From NCBI GenBank assembly GCA_030608985.1, contig JAUWDC010000102.1:1-5654 (forward strand): a DNA stretch of 5,654 bases, in the 5' to 3' direction. Below the pieces are notes generated by a model. That model worked only from the letters and a program-made list of their open reading frames with translations. It did no database searches and was not told the DNA's origin. Numbering within the stretch: position 1 is the stretch's first letter; every line of letters starts with the position of its first letter. Positions 1-4,778 of the stretch are shown piece by piece. Position numbers and translations under genes: made by a program. The stretch is from Desulfobia sp. GTDB lineage: Bacteria; Desulfobacterota; Desulfobulbia; Desulfobulbales; SURF-16.

Positions 1-53
1 GAAGGTTTGATCTGTTTCATCCGGTCAGCAAGGGCAATAATCTGTTTTTCCAT
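1..53 (-). CDS. Probable pyridoxal-phosphate aspartate aminotransferase, N-terminal fragment (runs off the window)
   Basis: Only the first 17 codons and part of an 18th are present, read from the ATG at 53-51 toward the window edge. They give MEKQIIALADRMKQIKPS. The pattern 'LADRxxxIKPS' is the characteristic opening of class I fold-type PLP aspartate aminotransferases, which usually continue with a 'PTLAV' stretch, so I infer an AspC-type enzyme that would move amino groups between aspartate/oxaloacetate and glutamate/2-oxoglutarate. A purine-rich AAAAGG (67-62) lies 8 bases before the ATG and serves as a ribosome binding site. The gene follows truA on the same strand with a 48-base gap, so co-transcription with argC-truA is plausible. 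No catalytic residue is inside the window, and another class I aminotransferase such as a HisC-like enzyme cannot be excluded. Confidence 0.6.
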   Translation of the reverse strand, partial: MEKQIIALADRMKQIKP

Positions 54-101
54 TATTTATGCCTTTTCATTAATGAGTTTAGAATGGGTTTCGGTAAAAA
101 A

Positions 102-884
102 TCATGAGAATTCAGCCGGTTTTTCATAATACACTTTTTTCAAAAAAAGACCACAGGCTGGTGCGGTGGGTCCTGCTAAATTTCGATCTCTGGCTTTAAA
201 AACGGTTGCAAAGTCGGTAACGGACATTCGCCCATAACCAACTTCAAAAAGTGTTCCGACTATATTTCGGACCATTTTTCTTAGAAAGCCATCCCCACAA
301 ATGTCTATGTACCATTCTGCATTGTTCTCATCAAGACAATTGACAGCTGCAAAAAAGATCTCCCTGACCGCTCCTCTCCCTCCGTCACGGGTAACATCTC
401 GAGAACCAACTGCTTCAAAACTTGAAAAATCATGAACTCCTTTGAGAAGAGAAAGACACTGTTCGATTTTCTCGATAGACAGCATGGCCGGTACGTGTGC
501 GCAATACAACCTCCTGGTCGGGAAACAGACCTCGGTCGTAGTAAAATAATATCGATATACCTTAAAATGAGCGTCAATGCGGGCATGGAAGGAATCGGGG
601 ACGTCTTCGACTGACAAAATTCTGATTGTATTTGGCAAGAGGCTGTTCAGCCCCCTTTTGAATGCTGCATTGGGAATGGTTGATTCTGTGACAAAATGGG
701 CGGGCATGGCCAAGGAGTGAACACCGGCATCAGTTCTTCCTGCACCATGTAGAAAAACCTCTTCAGAGGTCATCATTTTGAGTTTTTTCTCTATCTCACC
801 CTCGACGGTAACAACATTTGCCTGTCGCTGCCAACCGGCGAATCCTGTCCCGTCAAAAGCGATGATTAGCTTTATTTTACGCAC
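102..884 (-). CDS. truA: tRNA pseudouridine(38-40) synthase TruA
   Basis: This encodes a 260-residue protein, about the usual TruA length (E. coli about 270). TruA isomerises uridines 38, 39 and 40 in the anticodon arm of many tRNAs, in the cytoplasm and without a cofactor. The catalytic motif GRTDAGVH is intact, with the nucleophilic Asp at residue 52. The N-terminal 'AFDGTGFAGWQRQ' block (9-21), the 'YRYYF' strand (about 110-114), the 'HDFSSF' block (about 151-156) and the C-terminal 'GDGFLRKMVRNIVGTL' block (about 199-214) are all typical of the family. The start is GTG (884-882): an in-frame TGA lies two codons upstream, and 'MRKIKL..AFDGT' matches family N-termini. The ribosome binding site is poor, with only GAGAA directly abutting the GTG. 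The gene lies 57 bases after argC, so translation may depend on reading through from it. One small oddity is VEGEIE at 27-32, where the family normally has VQ. Confidence 0.96.
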   Translation of the reverse strand: MRKIKLIIAFDGTGFAGWQRQANVVTVEGEIEKKLKMMTSEEVFLHGAGRTDAGVHSLAMPAHFVTESTIPNAAFKRGLNSLLPNTIRILSVEDVPDSFHARIDAHFKVYRYYFTTTEVCFPTRRLYCAHVPAMLSIEKIEQCLSLLKGVHDFSSFEAVGSRDVTRDGGRGAVREIFFAAVNCLDENNAEWYIDICGDGFLRKMVRNIVGTLFEVGYGRMSVTDFATVFKARDRNLAGPTAPACGLFLKKVYYEKPAEFS

Positions 885-941
885 TTCTCAATTAAGGCTA
901 GTGGTTTTGCTAATTTTGTAGCTCCACCTGAATAGTTACAA

Positions 942-1979
942 CTACGGGAACAATGGAACAATTTCAAGACCAAGGTTTTCCTCAAACCCGCAGACCAGAT
1001 TCATATTCTGGATAGCCTGACCAGCAGCACCCTTCACCAGGTTGTCAATCACCGACAGAACAACAATTCTACCAGTACGCAGGTCAACCTTTGTTCCGAT
1101 ATCGCAGAAATTACTCCCTCGTACATTCTGAGTTGTTGGAACTGTTCCAGGCTTACAAACCCTGACAAAATGTTCATCTGCATAATAATCGTCATACAAT
1201 AAATCAATCTCTTTCTGGGTGCACTTTTTTGCGAGAGAACAGTAAATTGTACTGAAAATTCCTCGTGTAATTGGAAGGAGGTGCGGAGTAAAAGAGATCG
1301 TGATATCTTGACCGGCCAGTTTTGTGAGTTCCTGTTCAATTTCAGGGGTATGGCGGTGCTCACCAACCTTATACGCACGAAATCCGTCTGTCACCTCGCA
1401 AAATAATGTGCCAACCTGGGCACTGCGTCCTGCTCCTGACGTTCCTGATTTCGAATCAGCAATAATTGTTGAAACATCAACAAGTCCTTCCTGAAGAAGA
1501 GGCGCCATCCCAAGGATGATACTTGTAGGATAACATCCTGGATTGGCTACAAGCCGAGCTTTTGATATTTTTTGCCTGTTGATTTCGGGTAGACCATACA
1601 CCGCCTCTTCAAAATATTTAGTGGCCGTATGGGGCTGGTACCATTCTTCATATACTGCTGGATCATCAATTCGAAAATCAGCGCTCAGGTCAATTACTTT
1701 TTTTCCAGCCTCCAAAAACCTCGGTACAATTCCCATTGCTGTTTGGTGGGGTACAGCTGTAAAAACAACATCTACTCGATCGACAAGATTTTCCGGGACA
1801 ACATCCTCACAGACAACACCCGAAACTCCGGTAAGGCTCGGGTATACCTCTGAAACCATCTTTCCAGCATGTTGCCTTGATGTAGCAACAGCTATCTCAA
1901 CTTTTGGGTGCCGACTCAAAAGGCGTATCAGCTCAACGCCTGTATATCCTGATGCTCCAATAATTCCTACACGTATCAT
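942..1979 (-). CDS. argC: N-acetyl-gamma-glutamyl-phosphate reductase ArgC
   Basis: The 345-residue product matches the length of the common (type 1) ArgC. It catalyses the NADPH-dependent reduction of N-acetylglutamyl-5-phosphate to the semialdehyde, the third step of arginine biosynthesis, in the cytoplasm. The N-terminal dinucleotide-binding loop GASGYTG is at 8-14. The catalytic cysteine is Cys149 in 'NPGCYPT', and the 'SGTSGAGR' block (178-185) and the histidine-containing 'GEHRHTPE' block (206-213) are intact. The ATG at 1979-1977 is the natural start because the Rossmann strand 'RVGIIGASG' begins at once. Its ribosome binding site is weak (TGAG about 9 bases upstream), and a heptamer tandem repeat occupies the region just before it. 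The gene lies downstream of the strong rpsI terminator and therefore should need its own promoter, which I could not identify. No ARG-box-like operator was obvious. It is probably the first gene of an argC-truA-aminotransferase unit. Confidence 0.97.
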   Translation of the reverse strand: MIRVGIIGASGYTGVELIRLLSRHPKVEIAVATSRQHAGKMVSEVYPSLTGVSGVVCEDVVPENLVDRVDVVFTAVPHQTAMGIVPRFLEAGKKVIDLSADFRIDDPAVYEEWYQPHTATKYFEEAVYGLPEINRQKISKARLVANPGCYPTSIILGMAPLLQEGLVDVSTIIADSKSGTSGAGRSAQVGTLFCEVTDGFRAYKVGEHRHTPEIEQELTKLAGQDITISFTPHLLPITRGIFSTIYCSLAKKCTQKEIDLLYDDYYADEHFVRVCKPGTVPTTQNVRGSNFCDIGTKVDLRTGRIVVLSVIDNLVKGAAGQAIQNMNLVCGFEENLGLEIVPLFP

Positions 1980-1991
1980 AATATGATGCTC

Positions 1992-2021
1992 AGTTTTAAG
2001 TTTTAAGTGTCAAGTTTTAAG
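1992..2021. repeat. Heptamer tandem repeat (AGTTTTA), about four units
   Basis: Four consecutive 7-base units start at 1992, 1999, 2006 and 2013: AGTTTTA, AGTTTTA, AGTGTCA, AGTTTTA, followed by AG. The third unit differs from the others at two positions. The array lies 12 bases upstream of the argC start codon, in the gap between argC and the rpsI terminator. Read on the minus strand, the degenerate unit creates a TTGACA hexamer that looks like a -35 element, but no acceptable -10 box sits at the right distance. Function is unknown. Heptamer arrays of this sort occur as dispersed short repeats in a number of bacterial genomes. Confidence 0.75.
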
Positions 2022-2060
2022 TAAATATCTGCCTGGAAAATCTTATTTAACCCTCAAAAC

Positions 2061-2107
2061 AAAAAAAAAGGGAAGAGCGATTGCTGCACACATTCGCCCT
2101 TCCCTTT
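2061..2107 (-). terminator. Intrinsic terminator of the rplM-rpsI operon
   Basis: Read on the minus strand, a stem forms between 2107-2094 and 2080-2067. It has 13 pairs and one A:C mismatch (2076 opposite 2098), a GGGAAG/CTTCCC core and a 13-base loop (2081-2093). The 3' arm runs into nine consecutive T residues (2069-2061), then a G and four more T. The structure starts 21 bases after the rpsI stop codon, as expected for the end of a ribosomal protein operon. It should separate rpsI transcription from argC. Confidence 0.93.
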
Positions 2108-2128
2108 AAATCGAAAATTAATCTAAGA

Positions 2129-2518
2129 TTAACGTTTGGAGAACTGGAATCTTGCCCGGGCTCCTTTCTGGCCATACTTTTTACGTTCTTTGACACGTGA
2201 ATCACGGGTAAGCATGCCTGCTTTTTTCAGGGAAGTTCGATATTCCGGGTTTACCTCAAGCAGCGCTTTGGCAATTCCATGACGCAGGGCCTCGGACTGG
2301 GCAGATTTCCCACCACCTTTAAGGGTGGCAAAGACATCATAGTTTCCAACGGTATCAGTAAGCATAAAAGGCTTAGATGTTTTTCCTTTGTCAATAGCAG
2401 CGCCAAAGTAATCCTCAAAACTCAGCTTATTAACATTATATTCACCCTTTCCACTTTTCAACCATACACGGGCAACAGCTGTCTTTCTTTTCCCGGTTGC
2501 GTAATACTGCTCGGCCAT
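2129..2518 (-). CDS. rpsI: 30S ribosomal protein S9
   Basis: The product has 129 residues, the normal size for bacterial S9 (uS9). S9 sits in the head of the 30S subunit, and its basic C-terminal tail reaches toward the anticodon loop of the P-site tRNA. The N-terminal '[16 protein letters not shown]' block (5-20), the central '[19 protein letters not shown]' block (about 68-86) and the C-terminal 'RARFQFSKR' tail are all diagnostic. The tail ends in the conserved Lys-Arg that contacts P-site tRNA. The ATG at 2518-2516 is preceded by a good GGAG site 7 bases upstream. The gene is the second of the rplM-rpsI pair, 58 bases after rplM, and a small hairpin (2539-2553) lies in that gap. A strong terminator follows. 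Nothing is truncated. Confidence 0.98.
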   Translation of the reverse strand: MAEQYYATGKRKTAVARVWLKSGKGEYNVNKLSFEDYFGAAIDKGKTSKPFMLTDTVGNYDVFATLKGGGKSAQSEALRHGIAKALLEVNPEYRTSLKKAGMLTRDSRVKERKKYGQKGARARFQFSKR

Positions 2519-2538
2519 TAATTATCTCCAAAAATTTT

Positions 2539-2553
2539 CAAGAGGTTCTCTTG
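2539..2553 (-). promoter_or_regulatory. Small hairpin in the rplM-rpsI intercistronic gap
   Basis: A perfect 6-base inverted repeat, CAAGAG and CTCTTG with a 3-base loop, lies in the mRNA leader of rpsI about 10 bases before its GGAG ribosome binding site. On the minus strand it is followed by AAAATTTTT, a weak run that could pause transcription. It could be a processing site, a mild attenuator or chance: six pairs in AT-rich DNA is not strong evidence. Confidence 0.3.
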
Positions 2554-2576
2554 TGTTATTATTTCTATAAAAAAGG

Positions 2577-3005
2577 TTAAAATGTCAAAGTTTCCGGCTG
2601 CTGCGCTTCATGTGGATGTTTAGAACCGGCATATACTTTCAATTTTTTCAATTGTGCCCTGCCAAGAGAATTTTTTGGCAGCATACCTTTTACAGCCATA
2701 TACAATAACTCTTCAGGCCTTTTTTCAAGGATCTCTTTAGCACTTCGCTCCCTTATGCCACCGATGTACCCTGAATGATTATAATATTTTTTGTCTTCCA
2801 GTTTCTTTCCTGTAAGCCTGACTTTTTCGGCATTGACTACAATGACAAAATCACCGGTGTCCTGAAAGGTAGAATAAATTGGTTTATGTTTACCGCGAAG
2901 CCTGATTGCTATTTCTGAAGCCAGTCGACCTAGAATCTGCCTCTGGGCATCAACAATAAACCATTTGCGTTCTATTTCGTTTACTGGAGCCAAATACGTT
3001 TTCAT
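2577..3005 (-). CDS. rplM: 50S ribosomal protein L13
   Basis: Bacterial L13 (uL13) is an early-assembling 50S protein that binds 23S rRNA. The protein opens with [20 protein letters not shown], and it contains '[20 protein letters not shown]' and '[21 protein letters not shown]', both diagnostic of the family. I start it at the ATG 3005-3003, giving 142 residues, the same as E. coli L13. The open frame extends three codons further to a TTG at 3014, but AGAGGA (3020-3015) would touch that TTG directly while it lies a proper 9 bases from the ATG. The upstream space holds an inverted repeat (3033-3056) and then the tRNA-Gly terminator, leaving about 60 bases for a promoter. Transcription may come partly by readthrough from the tRNA. 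It is followed by rpsI in the usual order. Confidence 0.98.
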   Translation of the reverse strand: MKTYLAPVNEIERKWFIVDAQRQILGRLASEIAIRLRGKHKPIYSTFQDTGDFVIVVNAEKVRLTGKKLEDKKYYNHSGYIGGIRERSAKEILEKRPEELLYMAVKGMLPKNSLGRAQLKKLKVYAGSKHPHEAQQPETLTF

Positions 3006-3023
3006 CACTGACAATCCTCTGAA

Positions 3024-3056
3024 TGTATATCAATCGGGCAGTTTTTCTTCCCCGAT
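3024..3056 (-). promoter_or_regulatory. rplM leader: 6-bp inverted repeat and weak extended -10 box
   Basis: On the minus strand ATCGGG (3056-3051) and CCCGAT (3038-3033) form an inverted repeat with a 12-base A-rich loop. The repeat ends 12 bases before the AGAGGA ribosome binding site of rplM. Directly after it TGATATACA resembles an extended -10 element (TATACA at 3029-3024), but no good -35 lies at the right distance. L13 is known to repress its own mRNA in E. coli, and leader motifs for L13 operons have been described in other phyla, so a regulatory role is plausible. If the weak -10 box is the real promoter, the inverted repeat would lie upstream of the transcript and act as DNA instead. 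Confidence 0.35.
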
Positions 3057-3064
3057 GTATGGAT

Positions 3065-3094
3065 AAAAAAAGGTTCGAACCTGGTTCGAACCTT
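3065..3094 (-). terminator. Intrinsic terminator of tRNA-Gly built from two tandem palindromes
   Basis: The core GGTTCGAACC is itself a perfect palindrome and occurs twice, at 3072-3081 and 3083-3092, separated by one T. With two flanking bases on each side, the 25-base segment 3070-3094 is a perfect inverted repeat and can form an 11-pair stem with a 3-base loop. On the minus strand it is followed directly by T residues (3071-3065, the first two in the stem). It begins 6 bases after the CCA end of tRNA-Gly. No T run exists on the plus side, so it terminates minus-strand transcription only. Confidence 0.88.
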
Positions 3095-3100
3095 GTAAAC

Positions 3101-3175
<75 letters not shown>

Positions 3176-3201
3176 GTAAATTTACTATTAGAAAAAGAGA
3201 T

Positions 3202-3231
3202 TCTATAACCGGTACAACTCACTCTTGTCAA
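3202..3231 (-). promoter_or_regulatory. Sigma70-type promoter for tRNA-Gly
   Basis: On the minus strand a consensus -35 TTGACA (3231-3226) is followed after 18 bases by TATAGA (3207-3202). The predicted start near 3195 would give a leader of about 20 bases before the mature tRNA 5' end at 3175, a typical layout for a tRNA gene. The -35 is perfect, while the -10 matches 4 of 6 bases. Confidence 0.7.
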
Positions 3232-3278
3232 CAAAAAACTACTTCTCCTGAATCAAAAATATCCGGCAGGTTCAATTC

Positions 3279-3293
3279 ACAACAATATGTTGT
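3279..3293. promoter_or_regulatory. 15-bp palindrome beside the hisB promoter (possible operator)
   Basis: ACAACA and TGTTGT form a perfect 6-base inverted repeat around ATA. The element lies between the divergent tRNA-Gly and hisB promoters, 3 bases before the proposed -35 of hisB. Its size and odd-centred symmetry suit a dimeric helix-turn-helix regulator, but there is no regulator gene nearby and no second copy was seen in the window. Confidence 0.35.
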
Positions 3294-3296
3294 TGC

Positions 3297-3325
3297 TTCA
3301 TAATATTTATACCTGTTAAGATAAT
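3297..3325 (+). promoter_or_regulatory. Candidate sigma70-type promoter for hisB
   Basis: TTCATA (3297-3302) and GATAAT (3320-3325) are separated by 17 bases and match the consensus at 4 of 6 and 5 of 6 positions. The predicted start near 3332 would leave a leader of about 48 bases before the hisB ATG. The area is very AT-rich, so other pairings are possible. Confidence 0.4.
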
Positions 3326-3379
3326 AATACCAAAGAAAATATTCTACCTAAAATTAGAACAACCCTGGAGTGTATAAAA

Positions 3380-3985
3380 ATGAACAGCGGGCCTCAGCGA
3401 GCTAGTCGTATATTACGAAAAACCCAAGAAACAGATATAGAACTTGATCTCCGTCTGGATGGTTCCGGCAAAACTGATATTACAACCGGAGTTCCTTTTT
3501 TTGATCACATGCTTACTCTTTTCACAGTCCATGGTTTCTTTGATCTGACAATAAAGGCGGTCGGCGATATTGAAATAGACGGTCATCATACTGTTGAGGA
3601 TATCGGAATTTGCCTTGGCCAGGCCTTTAAGGAGGCATTGGGAGATTTTAGTTCTATTAACAGATATGGTCACTGCTCTCTTCCTATGGATGAAGCTCTG
3701 GCCCGTGTCACTGTAGACTTGTCAAATCGTCCTTATCTTCATTACGACATCATGCCACTAGACCAGAAAGTCGGTACCTTCGATACGGCTCTCGCCCTTG
3801 AATTCTTTAGAGCCCTTTCACTCCATGGCGGTATGACATTGCACATAGAAGTACCATATGGTGAAAATACACACCATGTACTGGAAGCGGCATTCAAAGC
3901 ACTTGGCCGTACGCTTTCACAGGCTTCAGCTATAAACTCAAGAGTCAAAGGCATTTTGTCATCAAAAGGTTCTCTGGTCGACTAA
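3380..3985 (+). CDS. hisB: Imidazoleglycerol-phosphate dehydratase HisB (monofunctional)
   Basis: The 201-residue protein has the length of stand-alone bacterial IGPD and lacks the N-terminal phosphatase domain of the bifunctional enterobacterial HisB. It dehydrates imidazole glycerol phosphate to imidazole acetol phosphate, the sixth step of histidine biosynthesis, using two Mn2+ ions. Family motifs are intact: 'FFDHML' (40-45), 'DGHHTVEDIGI' (67-77), 'MDEAL' (103-107), 'SLHGG' (147-151) and 'ENTHHVLEAAFKALGR' (162-177), together supplying the histidine and acidic metal ligands. The duplicated HHxxED/HHxxEA pattern of the two half-domains is clear. The ATG follows TGGAG by 9 bases. No other his gene is beside it, so it is separated from the rest of the pathway here. 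It is divergent from tRNA-Gly and followed by a long hairpin that probably ends its transcript. Confidence 0.98.
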   Translation: MNSGPQRASRILRKTQETDIELDLRLDGSGKTDITTGVPFFDHMLTLFTVHGFFDLTIKAVGDIEIDGHHTVEDIGICLGQAFKEALGDFSSINRYGHCSLPMDEALARVTVDLSNRPYLHYDIMPLDQKVGTFDTALALEFFRALSLHGGMTLHIEVPYGENTHHVLEAAFKALGRTLSQASAINSRVKGILSSKGSLVD

Positions 3986-3990
3986 CTACC

Positions 3991-4004
3991 GTGACAATAG
4001 TCAC
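3991..4004. repeat. Short inverted repeat after hisB
   Basis: GTGAC and GTCAC flank a 4-base AATA spacer, 5 bases after the hisB stop codon. It is too short and lacks a T run, so it is unlikely to terminate by itself. It may be part of the transcript end together with the larger hairpin downstream. Confidence 0.3.
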
Positions 4005-4025
4005 AAGCAAGCATGAAAGATGATA

Positions 4026-4086
4026 TCTCACAGAGTCCGCAGAGCCACAGAGAAAAAAACTTTGTGAACTCTGTGCCTCTGTGAGA
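4026..4086. repeat. Three-block CACAGAG/CTCTGTG hairpin with an A7 loop
   Basis: The left arm holds three copies of CACAGAG or a one-base variant, at 4029, 4038 and 4046. The right arm holds the complementary CTTTGTG, CTCTGTG and CTCTGTG at 4060, 4069 and 4077, with mirror-image spacing. Together they form a stem of 10, 7 and 7 pairs (including two G:T pairs), interrupted by small 2x1 and 1x2 internal loops, around seven A residues (4053-4059). On the plus strand the stem is followed by GACTTTTATAT, a weak T run, so it could end hisB transcription. The built-from-heptamers design resembles dispersed palindromic intergenic repeats known from environmental bacteria rather than a simple terminator. 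The rest of the 144-base gap (3986-4129) holds no gene. A TATAAA at 4095-4100 might be part of a promoter for the downstream genes, with no clear -35. Confidence 0.85.
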
Positions 4087-4129
4087 GACTTTTATATAAA
4101 CACAACGATTACACAAAAGAGGTATACTT

Positions 4130-4771
4130 TTGAAATTCTTTTCTCACTCCAATTTCTATTTTTTTCTCACAGCCGTTGTACTGTGCCTTTCGTCTTGCTC
4201 AAAACAAGTTGTCCCGCTGCCTATAGATAAAGATGCCAATACGATTACTATTCGATCTTTATCCGTTTTGCCTATAGAAATAGCAGGGGCTGATAAAGAA
4301 GTAAGCCACATGGTTACAAAACAGCTTAAAGAAGGAGTTGTTGTATTGAAATCTTCAATCAAGGATATTCTCCAGGATAAAGATGGAGTGAGCTATCTCT
4401 TTCCAGGTCAGGCAGAATCTCTTCTTGGTGATTTCCATGGAAACAAACATGAATCTGCCCTTCATATCGGCAAAAAAATTGAAGCTGATGCCGTTCTTGT
4501 TTTACGCCTCTTTCGCTATATAAACCGTGAAGGGAAAACCTATTCAGTCAGCCAACCGGCATCAGTCTCCTTTGAGTACCGCCTTCTTCACGTGCCCTCC
4601 GGGAAGGTTCTTTGTACAGGAGTATTTGATGAAACCCAGGAGTCACTTTTCTCGAACCTCTTTTCCTTCAAGCAGGCTTCCAGACGCGGTTTCTCATGGA
4701 TAACGGCCAGGGAGCTTACCATGGAAGGACTTAAAGAAAAATTTGAAGCCTGCCGTTACCTGAGCCAATAA
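4130..4771 (+). CDS. Putative outer-membrane lipoprotein of unknown function
   Basis: The 213-residue product begins with a lipoprotein signal peptide: a short basic start, a hydrophobic stretch (about 9-20), and the lipobox Leu-Ser-Ser-Cys with the lipidated Cys at 23. Ser at +2 suggests outer-membrane sorting rather than inner-membrane retention. The mature part has a strand 'IRSLSVLPIE' (41-50), a helical segment with 'MVTKQLKEGV' (61-70), 'IEADAVLVLRLFRY' (117-130), 'PASVSFEYRLLHVPSGKVL' (143-161) and 'FDETQESLFSNLF' (166-178). This alternating pattern recalls the small alpha/beta folds of CsgG/LpoB-type periplasmic lipoproteins, but that is inference and I do not recognise a named family. 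The start is TTG (4130-4132), supported by AGAGG 7 bases upstream and by the signal peptide beginning there. It is the first gene of a likely operon with the TtcA-like gene 7 bases downstream. Confidence 0.85.
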   Translation: MKFFSHSNFYFFLTAVVLCLSSCSKQVVPLPIDKDANTITIRSLSVLPIEIAGADKEVSHMVTKQLKEGVVVLKSSIKDILQDKDGVSYLFPGQAESLLGDFHGNKHESALHIGKKIEADAVLVLRLFRYINREGKTYSVSQPASVSFEYRLLHVPSGKVLCTGVFDETQESLFSNLFSFKQASRRGFSWITARELTMEGLKEKFEACRYLSQ

Positions 4772-4778
4772 ATTTCTC

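Noticed and set aside
53..70. Five-codon minus-strand minigene ending in a TAATG overlap with the aminotransferase start
   Set aside because: It has no ribosome binding site of its own that I could see. The AAAAGG inside it serves as the site for the downstream ATG, and such short frames occur often by chance.
934..945. TAGTT-AC-AACTA inverted repeat at the end of argC
   Set aside because: Five AT-rich pairs with a 2-base loop and no T run are too weak for a terminator. argC and truA probably share a transcript.
1543..1986. 147-codon plus-strand open frame opposite argC
   Set aside because: It is the antisense shadow of a clearly conserved ArgC. The product is low-complexity Ser/Thr-rich with no recognisable domain, and it has no good ribosome binding site that I could see.
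1985..2013. TTGACA upstream of argC as a promoter -35
   Set aside because: The hexamer is a by-product of the degenerate heptamer unit. The sequence 17 bases on is AGCATC, and the best -10-like hexamer is 22 bases away, so spacing fails.
3070..3094. Second tRNA gene or tRNA fragment suggested by the GGTTCGAACC T-arm motif
   Set aside because: No acceptor, D or anticodon arm can be drawn around it. The perfect palindrome plus T run is fully explained as a terminator.
4026..4086. CRISPR-like array from the repeated CACAGAG heptamers
   Set aside because: The repeats are only 7 bases, spacing is 1-2 bases, and the second half is inverted. This is a hairpin, not an array with spacers.
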